This document shows positions 26,762 to 35,038 of a stretch of 64,000 nucleotides of DNA, piece after piece. The position numbers and the translations under genes were made by a program. The notes under the pieces were generated by a model that saw nothing but the letters and a program-made list of their open reading frames with translations, was not told the DNA's origin and ran no database searches. Each line of letters opens with the position of its first letter. Within the stretch, counting starts at the first letter, position 1. Origin of the DNA: Microvirga sesbaniae (GTDB lineage: Bacteria; Pseudomonadota; Alphaproteobacteria; Rhizobiales; Beijerinckiaceae); NCBI RefSeq assembly GCF_025460805.1, contig NZ_JAMXFJ010000010.1, positions 1 through 64,000 on the forward strand, written 5' to 3'.

Positions 26762-26805
26762 CAGATCAAGTGACGAAACCGATATGAAAAGTGGCAAAAC
26801 TGCGT

Positions 26806-26814
26806 TATAATTCG
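26806..26814 (+). promoter_or_regulatory. TATAATTCG element upstream of the 1120-residue gene
   Basis: TATAATTCG at 26806-26814 contains a perfect TATAAT (-10) and the TAATTCG word seen at other starts. It lies about 60 bases before the ATG at 26875. There is no convincing -35; GTGGCAAAAC precedes it. Confidence 0.4.
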
Positions 26815-26874
26815 TTTTGCCGGGATACCCCATCCACCCTTTGTTCTTTTCATCGTGCCAGGAGCAAACTCCCG

Positions 26875-29800
26875 ATGAGCGCTAAGTCCTTCCTGAACCA
26901 CTCCGATGCCCCGTTCCGGCGAGACATTACTGTCATCACCATCGGCGATCGTCACCCGATCCAGGACCCCAACCGCCCGCAGTTCGGCAGCGACCGTGAT
27001 AAGGCTGCCTCCTTCGCATTCCACATCGAGCAGTCCCTGACCCAGGACAACGAGCTTGCTCGCGCTTCCTACTGGAATGAGCTTCGCACCATCGCAGCTG
27101 TCGCCACCCGTGGCGTCCTCTCGGCCGAGCAGGGCCGTGGCCAGGTGCGCGACCGTGCCAATCAGGCTCTTGAGGCCAGCGACGTCGACCTGACCCCCCG
27201 TCAGATCGAAGGCACCATGAATGTCACGATGGCCAAGCGCCAGTTGACGGACCTGATGCCGAAGAACCTCACGGTAGCCCAGACCAATCAGGTCCTTACC
27301 CGGCTCGTCAATGAGGCGATCGGTACCGCTCAGGGCCACATCATCACTGATGACAGCGACTCGACGGTTGTTCGCCTCCGGAACACGCAGGCCTATCGCA
27401 CCCTTAACAAGGCTGTCGGCGATATCTATGCCGATACGACCGTTCCCTTCAAAGATGACGAGGATGAGCTCGGGAACATCAAGGATGTCTCCGCGGACCG
27501 CCGCGAGCAGATGACCCGCCAGATCCTTCGTTCTTCTTTCGCTCCGGAGGGCAAAGCCCCGGCACAGCAGGCGGCAGACCCGTTTGTCGGCAACGAGACT
27601 TTTGAGCAGGCCGTCTACAACCGCCTGCGCCTCGGCTCGATGATCTCCGAGGTAATTTCTGACGAGAAGGAGCGCCGCATGTTCGCGGCCTTCATCGACA
27701 ATGCCGCCATGGGCGTCCTCGACGGCACCAAGGACCGCCCCGAGTGGATCCTGCGTACCGACATGGACAAGCAGAAGGAAAACTACGACCAGCTGGTGGC
27801 AAGCGGCTCTGACCGGGCCGAGAAGCACAGGTTCACGGCTGACCTCAATGCGCTCGCCAAGGAGGTTCTCGCCTCAGACCTCTTCCAGAGCCAGAAGCAG
27901 GCCCTGGCCGACCTTCAGAAGAGCGGCCTGGAGCGCAATGCGATCACGGCTGCCATGGGCCGCCACGCCTCGCAGCAGATGGACCGGACTGATTTCGTCA
28001 TGGCTTCCCGTCAGCAGGCGCTGATTGCCGAAGCCTGGGTCTCGTTTGCAGCCTCGGCTGGTCCGAACGTGCCATCCCGCACCGCAATCGCGAACGCCGC
28101 CAAGCAGATCCGGGAGGACTTCTCCCGCCCGGTCGAGATGGCGTCTTACAAGAAGGCCGAGGACGGCAAGATCGTCCCGGTGAAGATGACGATCCGCCCT
28201 GCCCTCTTCGGCCCCGAAACCAGCGGGCTGAAGTTCCCGACGGTCGCCGTTGAAGGCTCCCGCTTCTATAAGAATGCCGGCGCCATCAATGACTACGTGG
28301 CTCAAATCGCGGTGGCCAACAAGGCTCTTCCGCCCCACACCCGCACCAGCCTCGTCGTCACCGTGGATGACAAGTCCAAGTCCTATAAGGCTCTGACTGA
28401 GGCGGCCGAGAAGAACGGCTTTGGCGTGATCAACGCCACGGTCTCTGCCAAGACCACCCGGATGAAGATTGTCGGGGAGAACGGCGCCAAGTCGTTCAAC
28501 GAGCGCAAGATGCAAATCACTGTGCCGAACCCGTCCAAGCCGGATGAAGCCTTTGATCTGTACTCCCGTGAGGGTCAGCGCGCCGCCCGTGGCAAGCTCA
28601 TCGTCCTGCATCCGGATGGCAAATCCGACAACCAGGCCCGTATGATCGGCTGGCAGGTCGCCCAGTCCATCTCCAACAAGGTCGCCGTCTTCGGGCTTGA
28701 GCAGAACGACTACAACACCTGCCAGCACGTCCGGCGCGGTGTCGAAGGGGGCAAGCAGATCGAGGTTCGGGACAACGCCGGCGCTCCGGTCAACTTGGAG
28801 GAAGCCTACAAGACTGCCGTCATGGGTGCTCCGACCCCTCAGGAACGAGCTCGCCGTGAAATCCAGAGCTGCGCTGCCGGTCTCATCAATCCGGAAACTC
28901 CTGGCATCAGCCCGGAGCAGAAGACCATCGCCACGGTCAACAGCCTCGCTCTGGCCCAAGTGTGCGGCATCAAGAACCTCGAGGTCATTCAGAAGCAATT
29001 CTCGACCTTGGGCGATGTGGTCGAGTTCGCGTCGCGGTCCGGCAAGAACGTCGTGACGCTCAGCAAGGAGGAAATGGCATCCCTTCGCCCGGTCGCTGCT
29101 GCCCTCCGGGGTGGTGTCGAAAAGCTTCGCAACCCGGCCGCTCTGGAGGCCCTGCTTCTCGCTTCATCCATGAAGGTTGAGGCAGCGAAGCAGAACGATA
29201 TGCGCTATGACCTGACGTCGGACTTCGCCAAGGCTCGCGCCCTGCCTGTCGTGGTCTACGGAGAGCCGTCTGTAGGCAACGCTGTTGCGATCATCGGTCA
29301 CGACAATGAGATCGGAGCAAAGACGAAGGGCGCTATCGAGCAGCTTGTCGTCGAGGCCCGTGACAAGGGAGCGATCATCCACACCACCGCCGAAAAGGGC
29401 ATTGGTGAGGCTGTGATCGAGGCAGCTTCGAAGCATGGGGCGAAGTTCGTGGCATTCTCCCCTGACCGGGACGCTTCGGGTCTGTCCGACAAGGCTGTCG
29501 ACGCTCTGTTCGATGCCATCAACAACGGCAGCGGCTCCATGGTCTCAGCCCAGGGCTTTGGCAAGAACGAGATGGCTGCGAACCGGACCAAGGTTTTGCA
29601 GATGGCTACCGAGACGGCGAAGAGCGTCGTGCTCGCCGCCGCCAACGACAAGGACGTGTCAGCCCTAATCGCGGTTGAGTCCGGTCAGACCCGTCCGGTC
29701 GCCACCCTCTCGCCGAACCCTGAGGAGTTCTTGAATTTCACGGCGAATGTCGCCCTCACCCGCGAAATGGGAACCATCACGGCCAAGACCGGCCGCGGCG

Positions 29801-30237
29801 GAAACACCATCAGCCCGGTGGGTGTCGGCTTCCAGGGTGAGGACGGAGTCTTCGAGAGCAACGGCTACAACGCTGACGGTGGCATGGACCCACAGTCCAG
29901 CCCGATGGTTCGCGTTGCGTCCTTCTCTCGTCCGGCCACGGTCATCATGAAGACCGGCGAAATGGGGGCGTTCATCGAAAACGTTGAAGCCGGAAAGGCC
30001 AACACTCTGACCCGCGACGACCTCAATGGTCTGACGGCGGCTCAGATTGCTCTCAAGTATGGAGTTGTGAGGCACCCAAGCGAGTACGAGCAAAAAAGTG
30101 CTAAATCCCCTGAAGAGATCTCCGTTGCCCTCGCGGACAATGACAAGCGCGAGTTGGAAACGAAGCTCTCTAAGCTGGCAGCCAATGACAAATTCCGTGT
30201 GGTTGCCAGGGCCCAGCAAAATGGGGTCGGGATGTAA
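26875..30237 (+). CDS. 1120-residue protein with DprA/SLOG-like C-terminal region
   Basis: 1120 residues from the ATG that follows AGGAG. The N-terminal 450 residues are helical and unassigned. Residues about 500-640 contain TSLVVTVDDKSKSYKALTEA and MIGWQVAQSISNKVAVFGL, perhaps a first Rossmann-like unit. Residues about 795-960 have the SLOG/DprA pattern: VAIIGHDNEIG (from 804), KGAIIHTTAEKGIGEAVIEAA, HGAKFVAFSPDR, a GSGSMVS turn, SVVLAAANDKDV and RPVATLSPNPEEF. DprA loads RecA on single-stranded DNA entering a cell, and other SLOG proteins bind nucleotides. In this replication and recombination module a role on incoming DNA is plausible. The gene is unusually rich in common codons, suggesting strong expression. 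A terminator follows at 30264. Confidence 0.6.
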   Translation: MSAKSFLNHSDAPFRRDITVITIGDRHPIQDPNRPQFGSDRDKAASFAFHIEQSLTQDNELARASYWNELRTIAAVATRGVLSAEQGRGQVRDRANQALEASDVDLTPRQIEGTMNVTMAKRQLTDLMPKNLTVAQTNQVLTRLVNEAIGTAQGHIITDDSDSTVVRLRNTQAYRTLNKAVGDIYADTTVPFKDDEDELGNIKDVSADRREQMTRQILRSSFAPEGKAPAQQAADPFVGNETFEQAVYNRLRLGSMISEVISDEKERRMFAAFIDNAAMGVLDGTKDRPEWILRTDMDKQKENYDQLVASGSDRAEKHRFTADLNALAKEVLASDLFQSQKQALADLQKSGLERNAITAAMGRHASQQMDRTDFVMASRQQALIAEAWVSFAASAGPNVPSRTAIANAAKQIREDFSRPVEMASYKKAEDGKIVPVKMTIRPALFGPETSGLKFPTVAVEGSRFYKNAGAINDYVAQIAVANKALPPHTRTSLVVTVDDKSKSYKALTEAAEKNGFGVINATVSAKTTRMKIVGENGAKSFNERKMQITVPNPSKPDEAFDLYSREGQRAARGKLIVLHPDGKSDNQARMIGWQVAQSISNKVAVFGLEQNDYNTCQHVRRGVEGGKQIEVRDNAGAPVNLEEAYKTAVMGAPTPQERARREIQSCAAGLINPETPGISPEQKTIATVNSLALAQVCGIKNLEVIQKQFSTLGDVVEFASRSGKNVVTLSKEEMASLRPVAAALRGGVEKLRNPAALEALLLASSMKVEAAKQNDMRYDLTSDFAKARALPVVVYGEPSVGNAVAIIGHDNEIGAKTKGAIEQLVVEARDKGAIIHTTAEKGIGEAVIEAASKHGAKFVAFSPDRDASGLSDKAVDALFDAINNGSGSMVSAQGFGKNEMAANRTKVLQMATETAKSVVLAAANDKDVSALIAVESGQTRPVATLSPNPEEFLNFTANVALTREMGTITAKTGRGGNTISPVGVGFQGEDGVFESNGYNADGGMDPQSSPMVRVASFSRPATVIMKTGEMGAFIENVEAGKANTLTRDDLNGLTAAQIALKYGVVRHPSEYEQKSAKSPEEISVALADNDKRELETKLSKLAANDKFRVVARAQQNGVGM

Positions 30238-30263
30238 CCTCTTCTAACAATCTGGTGACCATC

Positions 30264-30290
30264 AGCCCCGGCCCTCGGCCGGGGCTTTTT
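30264..30290 (+). terminator. Rho-independent terminator after the 1120-residue gene
   Basis: AGCCCCGGCC (30264-30273), loop CTC, GGCCGGGGCT (30277-30286), then T residues to 30290. Confidence 0.9.
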
Positions 30291-30310
30291 CGTTTCAAAG
30301 GAGGCAGACC

Positions 30311-30739
30311 ATGATGCAGGATGTTCAGACCCGCCAGCAGGCTTTCTTCACTGTAGGTGAATGGGATGGCCGCTCGGTTCATGTCACCCGTCGGGTCTAT
30401 CAGCGCGCCATTGGCACGGATCCCGATTTCACCGGCTTCGACGGAGCCGATATGCGAGCCTTGGCCCTGGTTGAGGCTTTCGCCAGTGCCGCAGCGGCCC
30501 TCCTCCGCTCTGACCCGGAGACAAAGTCCGTCACCTTCTCCCACACAGTTGCCGATCGCGACTGGAATGGAGATCCGGAGAAAATCGAGGATCAGCGCGT
30601 TGCGCTCGTCGCCACAATCTCCCGCCGGTCTGTCACCATTGATTTCAACGTTCGCCGCGTCTCCTACGACAAGGCCGACGAGGCCCGCTGGATCGATTTG
30701 TGCTCCAAATCCCGCCGGCGCTTTGCCAGGGATGTGTGA
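30311..30739 (+). CDS. Hypothetical protein
   Basis: 142 residues, no family recognised. It has a very strong ribosome binding site, AAAGGAGG at 30297-30304, about seven bases before the ATG. The sequence is soluble and mixed alpha/beta (EWDGRSVHVTRRVYQRAIGT, VALVATISRRSVTIDFNVRR), without signal or membrane parts. It stands alone between the terminator at 30264 and the ssb leader, so it probably has its own promoter or depends on read-through. Function unknown. Confidence 0.6.
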   Translation: MMQDVQTRQQAFFTVGEWDGRSVHVTRRVYQRAIGTDPDFTGFDGADMRALALVEAFASAAAALLRSDPETKSVTFSHTVADRDWNGDPEKIEDQRVALVATISRRSVTIDFNVRRVSYDKADEARWIDLCSKSRRRFARDV

Positions 30740-30849
30740 TCCCCGCGACTATTAACCATCTAATCCGGCGCACGAAATAAGAAGCGTTATTTCTGCATTA
30801 CACTTCGCGCTTGAGCGGGGTATACACGGATTATGAGCTACCAAGTTTC

Positions 30850-30865
30850 TTGATTTGCGAATCAA
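30850..30865. promoter_or_regulatory. Perfect inverted repeat in the ssb leader
   Basis: TTGATT-TGCG-AATCAA, 16 bases, lies two bases before the GGAG ribosome binding site of ssb. It shares GATTTGCGAATC with the elements at 38181 and 60272, so it is a candidate operator or a small RNA hairpin controlling ssb. Confidence 0.5.
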
Positions 30866-30876
30866 CGGAGAAAGCC

Positions 30877-31287
30877 ATGTCTTGGCTTAATCAAATCTCC
30901 CTCTGCGGGATCGTGAAGGGCGATATCAGCATTAAATCCTTCGACGGTTCGGGAGGGATGATTGCTGAGTTTACCCTCACGACCAAGGCGTCCTTCACCA
31001 AGGGAAAGGGCTCTCAGAAAGCCTCTGTCGTGGAAAAGGACGAGAACCACCGGATCGTGGTCTACTCAAAGGAAATCATCACCGATGAGATCCAGGGCGT
31101 TCTCAAAGAGGGCGACTGGGTTACCTTGAGCGGCCGTCTTCAGTATCGCGCGGACAATGAGGGGGATTCTGGATCTCCCTACATCTCCATCAAGCGCGGC
31201 AACCACTTCAATCGTTTCAATTTTGCTCCCGCCGACGCGGCGGAAGTGAATCCCGAGCTGGCTGCTCCCAGCGAGCTTGCCGCATGA
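30877..31287 (+). CDS. ssb: Single-stranded DNA-binding protein
   Basis: 136 residues from the ATG after GGAGAAA. An OB fold is evident: SWLNQISLCGIVKGDISIK, GGMIAEFTLTT, HRIVVYSKEIITDEIQGVLKEGDWVTLSGRLQYR and SPYISIKRG. The N-terminal KVILIGNLG of chromosomal SSB is replaced by NQISLCGIVKGD, and the C-terminus ends in PSELAA without the acidic DDDIPF-like tail, so protein partners bound through that tail may not interact. Plasmid SSBs help to coat the incoming strand during transfer. Its stop overlaps the next start (ATGA), indicating translational coupling. Confidence 0.8.
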   Translation: MSWLNQISLCGIVKGDISIKSFDGSGGMIAEFTLTTKASFTKGKGSQKASVVEKDENHRIVVYSKEIITDEIQGVLKEGDWVTLSGRLQYRADNEGDSGSPYISIKRGNHFNRFNFAPADAAEVNPELAAPSELAA

Positions 31288-31760
31288 CCCTTCGCCTCGT
31301 CTCCTCGACGGATCGAGTTTCCCACCCCTCCAACAAGCCACGTGAAGGTTTCCTAGCTATGGTCCCCCAGCCCAAACCCAATGACTCAGGATCGCGCGTC
31401 GTCGTTACCAAAGTGGTCGTCGAGCAATACGCCGTTGAAGGCCAGCAGACGCCAGCCAGCATCATCTCCAGCCTCGAGCGGCAGCTTGGCGACCAGTTCA
31501 CCCTGAAGCGCATTTCCATAGCCGAGCCATCCGAAGGCGGCCTGATGGGCGCTCACGTCCTGAAAGAGTATGACGCGAACGGCAAGGATCTGGCCCGTCG
31601 CAGTGCAGACATCGTCGACCGTGACAACAAGCTGATCGTCCGTTTCCGGTTCGACGGTGAAGAAATTGCCGGAATCGAGTTCAAGGGCAACGGAAGCGCA
31701 AAAGCGGTGATTGCGCCGCAGCTCGCAGCGCTTTGGCGTGACGGTTCAATCGAGATTTGA
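31284..31760 (+). CDS. Hypothetical protein coupled to ssb
   Basis: 158 residues with the ATG overlapping the ssb stop. No family recognised. After about 38 disordered residues, a compact alpha/beta domain contains SRVVVTKVVVEQYAVEGQ, LGDQFTLKRISIAEP, LIVRFRFDGEEIAGIEFK and a final APQLAALWRDGSIEI. Translational coupling to ssb suggests a partner acting on single-stranded DNA or on SSB levels. It in turn overlaps or abuts the next small gene at 31757-31763. Confidence 0.6.
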   Translation: MTLRLVSSTDRVSHPSNKPREGFLAMVPQPKPNDSGSRVVVTKVVVEQYAVEGQQTPASIISSLERQLGDQFTLKRISIAEPSEGGLMGAHVLKEYDANGKDLARRSADIVDRDNKLIVRFRFDGEEIAGIEFKGNGSAKAVIAPQLAALWRDGSIEI

Positions 31761-31762
31761 AA

Positions 31763-32083
31763 GTGGCGGGAACCCAAACCCCAAAAGTTCTGACGGCCGA
31801 GGGCCGGATCGTCTTTGTCGATTTCGAGACTAAGACGGTCCACCCGACCACCGATACAGGATCAGCGGACACCGTGATCATCGGAGCACTGACTCCGGAG
31901 GGCGCGGTGAACGTGGGCGGCCGGGTTTACCGATTCATCGACATCGCTGGCAAACGTCCTGACGTCGCTGTCAGGGCGGGCCGCCTCATCGCGCTTATCG
32001 GCACAGAGGCACGCCACGAGCCCGCCACCCAAAAAGTCGCCGTACGAAGTCCCGAGAGGGCCCTAGAGCCCACCGGAGGTTAG
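31763..32083 (+). CDS. Small hypothetical protein
   Basis: 106 residues from a GTG at 31763; a TTG at 31757 overlapping the previous stop is the alternative, and neither is strong. The sequence GRIVFVDFETKTVHPTTDTG is followed by short beta-type segments (TVIIGALTPEGAVNVGGRVY). FVDFET resembles the first motif of DEDD exonucleases, but no further exonuclease motifs follow, so I do not assign that. The AAACCCCAAAA word at 31776-31786 falls inside the first codons, which weakens the case for this start. Confidence 0.4.
   Translation: MAGTQTPKVLTAEGRIVFVDFETKTVHPTTDTGSADTVIIGALTPEGAVNVGGRVYRFIDIAGKRPDVAVRAGRLIALIGTEARHEPATQKVAVRSPERALEPTGG
31776..31786 (+). repeat. AAACCCCAAAA word, exact copy 1
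   Basis: Exact 11-base copy of a word that recurs before many genes on the plus strand of this window. This is the only exact copy that lies within a predicted reading frame near its start. Confidence 0.6.
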
Positions 32084-32097
32084 AAGGATGGGTTCCC

Positions 32098-34254
32098 ATG
32101 TCTCTCGATCTCGTTTCTGCCAATCCCTTTGATCAGTTTGATCTCGACGAGTCCGAGACCCCGTTCCTGCCTTCAACCCCCGACTATGCTCTGGAGGACG
32201 ATGTTTTCTCCGAGATCGAAGATCATAGCTCCCTTGGGCATGCTGCGGTCTTCGATGCTGAGGAATCCCGCGTCAAAGCCCTTACCAGCCTCATCGAGAT
32301 CCAGGAGGCTGCCGTCACCCACGGGATTCATCCCCTTCTGATCCTGGCCGGCGCCGGAACTGGCAAAACGAAGTCCCTTACCTCCCGCATCGGGTTTCTC
32401 GTGGGCTCCCAGCGAGTTCAGCCCCATCAGGTCCTGGCTGTTACGTTCACCCGTAAAGCCTCCCAGGAGATGAAACACCGTCTTGCCGCCATGATGGGCC
32501 CGGTGGCGAAAGCCATGGACGTCGGCACCTTCCACGCCATTTCGGCTCGCCTCCTCCGGGACAATGCCGATCGCGCCGGGCTGGAGTCCAACTTTTCCGT
32601 CCTCGACGCTGACGACCAGAAGAACGTCGTCAAGGATTGCTATGCCAGCCTGTCCTATGGCGAGCACATTGTTCCCCCGGATTCCACCGACTCCCGCCGC
32701 CAAGTCGATTATGCGTTCATCCTCGACTGCATCGAGGCCAAGAAAACCGGTCGCGGCTTCCCGCCGAACTTTAACCGCGGCACATTCCTGACGCCTCACG
32801 GAATCGAGCAGATGTACCACCGCTATGAGCGTTCCAAAGAGCGCATGAACGCGGTTGATTACAACGATATCCTGATCAAGTGCCGGGACCTTCTGCGCGA
32901 CGACGAGGCCGTTCGCCGGTACTATCAGACACTCTGGCGTGCCGTCCTGGTCGACGAGTATCAGGACACCAATGACATTCAGCAGGAATGGCTCGACCTG
33001 ATCACCGACCACGGGCAGGGCTGCTATTTCACCTGCGTCGGAGACGACGACCAATCGGTCTATAGCTTCCGGGGCGCCAACATCGACAACATTCTCAGTT
33101 TCGCCGACCGCTACCCAGGTGCCCGGATCATTCGCCTGGAGCAGAACTTCCGCTCGACCCGTGCCATCCTTGATGCCGCGAACCATGTGATCGCCGGAAA
33201 CGAGAGCCGCCACGGCAAGGCCCTCTTTACCAAGGGGACCCAGGGTAGCCCTGTTCTCGTCCATGAATTCTCGGAAGATCGGGGGGAGGTCTCCTGGATC
33301 GTCGACGACATCGAGCGCAAGCTCAAAGCCGGGATCCGCCCGAGCCAGATTGCGATCATCTCCCGCGCCTCCATGGAGCTCAACGGCTTCCAGCCGGCGT
33401 TGACCATGCGCCGAGTCCCCTTCACCGTTACGGCAGGGCGCAAGTACAACCAGACTGCGGAGATCAAGACCCTCTCGGCGTATCTCCGCCTGATGCTGAA
33501 TCGTTGCGACAACGCCGCCTTCGAATATGCGATTGACGCCAAACCCAGAGGGTTCGGCAAGGAGAGCCTCGCGAAGCTGTCGGATACCGCCCGGATCACC
33601 GAGCTTCCGATGATCGACATCCTGGCGGACCAGATTCGGAATGGCGCTATCCGCAAGGCCGCCATTGAGAAGGTCAAGGCCTTCATCGAGTTCATCGACG
33701 AGATCGGTGACGACTACCGCCTTGGTGTCCCGCTCGACGAAGTAATCCAGAAGGTCATCGCTGAGTGCGGCATCAAAGAACATGTCCAGGAACTCCGCGA
33801 GAAGGCCGAGAACCAGTCGGACCGCAAAAAGGCCGATCAGTTCCGCAAGCAGGCTTCGGCCATCGAGGAGCGGGTCGAGCAGTACCTCTTCCATGCCAAG
33901 GAGCAGACGAACATCCAGGATTTCGTCGACTCGATGAGTTTGCTGGAGACGGACAGCTCTGTCGATGATGCCGTCTGGCTCGGCACGATTCACGCGGCCA
34001 AGGGCCTGGAGTTCGATTATGTCTACCTGGTCGGCTGGGAGGAAGGGATCTTCCCTGTCGTTCGCCCCGATACCGACCTTGAGGAGGAGCGGCGTTTGGC
34101 CTATGTGGCGATGACCCGCGCCAAGCTCAGCCTTCTGATCAGCTATGCCAAAAGCCGGATCAATCGAACCAACGACGGATCAGAACGGCGCCCGAACGTC
34201 TACATTAACGATATCATCGAAGCCAATCTGTGCACGTTCAAGCAGTTCCATTAG
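32098..34254 (+). CDS. UvrD/PcrA-family superfamily 1 DNA helicase (second copy)
   Basis: 718 residues. An acidic N-terminal lead of about 60 residues precedes Walker A AGAGTGKT (84-91), motif Ia AVTFTRKASQEMKHRL, motif II LVDEYQDTND (Asp286/Glu287), motif III CVGDDDQSVYSFRGANIDNI, motif IV LEQNFRSTRAIL, motif V GTIHAAKGLEFDYVYLVGWEEGIFP and motif VI EERRLAYVAMTRAK. This is closer to classical UvrD/PcrA than the helicase at 17381, though still short of the C-terminal RNA polymerase-binding tail. AGAAGGATGGG precedes the start. It is the last gene of the recombination and replication cluster. Confidence 0.92.
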   Translation: MSLDLVSANPFDQFDLDESETPFLPSTPDYALEDDVFSEIEDHSSLGHAAVFDAEESRVKALTSLIEIQEAAVTHGIHPLLILAGAGTGKTKSLTSRIGFLVGSQRVQPHQVLAVTFTRKASQEMKHRLAAMMGPVAKAMDVGTFHAISARLLRDNADRAGLESNFSVLDADDQKNVVKDCYASLSYGEHIVPPDSTDSRRQVDYAFILDCIEAKKTGRGFPPNFNRGTFLTPHGIEQMYHRYERSKERMNAVDYNDILIKCRDLLRDDEAVRRYYQTLWRAVLVDEYQDTNDIQQEWLDLITDHGQGCYFTCVGDDDQSVYSFRGANIDNILSFADRYPGARIIRLEQNFRSTRAILDAANHVIAGNESRHGKALFTKGTQGSPVLVHEFSEDRGEVSWIVDDIERKLKAGIRPSQIAIISRASMELNGFQPALTMRRVPFTVTAGRKYNQTAEIKTLSAYLRLMLNRCDNAAFEYAIDAKPRGFGKESLAKLSDTARITELPMIDILADQIRNGAIRKAAIEKVKAFIEFIDEIGDDYRLGVPLDEVIQKVIAECGIKEHVQELREKAENQSDRKKADQFRKQASAIEERVEQYLFHAKEQTNIQDFVDSMSLLETDSSVDDAVWLGTIHAAKGLEFDYVYLVGWEEGIFPVVRPDTDLEEERRLAYVAMTRAKLSLLISYAKSRINRTNDGSERRPNVYINDIIEANLCTFKQFH

Positions 34255-34329
34255 AGCAATGCCCTTGCTTCCTTTCCCGAAGCAGGAGTTGAGGATATGA
34301 CCTTTTAATTCCCCAGGTAGGAATCCACG

Positions 34330-34887
34330 ATGATGAAGACCCTTTTGACCTTTCTCGCAGCGACCTTCGCTCTGTCCGGCGCTGCTCTGGCTCAGGATTG
34401 GCAGGTCCTGACCTACAACAATCTGACCACGCCGTCCGCTGCGCCCCCCGCAATGTTGCAGATCTGGGGTGACCTTATTGCCGACAACAACCGGTATTTC
34501 CGCGATGAGTTAAAGGATCCCCGCTTTAAGACCGGCAACGCTCCGGCCGAGTTCCTGTCCCACACTTTCACGGATGGTCAGGAACAGATCACCGTCAGCC
34601 TGATCAACATCGCTCGTCGGTGTGATAACGGCGCGAACTCGGCATCGAGCACGGACCTCCACGGGATCTGCCCTCTGCGGGTTGTGGTTACCGGCCCAAG
34701 CGGCTCTAAGACCACACGGACTACGGGTTGCTTCCTTGTTGTCCCGCCAGGCGATCCCTCTGGCCTCGACCCGCGCAAGAACGCCACCTACGCCGCCTAT
34801 GACCCAAAGCAACGGACCGTCACTGTTCGCGCTCTTCGAAACGGCCGTCCACTCAACGGCTGCACCGCGACGGTGAAGATCGGGTAA
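34330..34887 (+). CDS. Exported hypothetical protein
   Basis: 185 residues (ATG at 34330 or 34333). The signal peptide MMKTLLTFLAATFALSGAALA is cleaved before QDWQVLT. The mature part has four cysteines (ARRCDNG, HGICPLRVVV, TTGCFLVVPP, LNGCTATVKI), probably two disulfides, and a beta-rich pattern. No family recognised. It stands just upstream of the VirB1-VirB6 fusion gene and ends in a strong terminator at 34948. It may be a periplasmic factor of the transfer apparatus, inferred only from location. Confidence 0.6.
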   Translation: MMKTLLTFLAATFALSGAALAQDWQVLTYNNLTTPSAAPPAMLQIWGDLIADNNRYFRDELKDPRFKTGNAPAEFLSHTFTDGQEQITVSLINIARRCDNGANSASSTDLHGICPLRVVVTGPSGSKTTRTTGCFLVVPPGDPSGLDPRKNATYAAYDPKQRTVTVRALRNGRPLNGCTATVKIG

Positions 34888-34947
34888 CAACCGAGGCGAA
34901 GTAAAAGGCCAATATGGCGAAATAAAAAGCATATCCGGATAGAAAGA

Positions 34948-34993
34948 GGGCTGACGCCGTGGTAACCCACGATATGGCGTCGGCCCTTTTTTT
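34948..34993 (+). terminator. Rho-independent terminator after the exported protein gene
   Basis: GGGCTGACGCC (34948-34958) pairs with GGCGTCGGCCC (34976-34986) with one G-T pair, followed by seven T. Confidence 0.9.
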
Positions 34994-35038
34994 GTGCAAG
35001 GGCCGATGATTTGAGAACGCAACCACGGTATCGGCTGA

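Noticed and set aside
30357..30755. Second reading frame overlapping the 142-residue gene
   Set aside because: It lacks a ribosome site and overlaps entirely with a frame that has a very strong one; it is a shadow.
31763..32083. DEDD exonuclease from the FVDFET motif
   Set aside because: The protein is only about 106 residues and lacks the later Exo II and Exo III motifs; the motif is probably coincidental.
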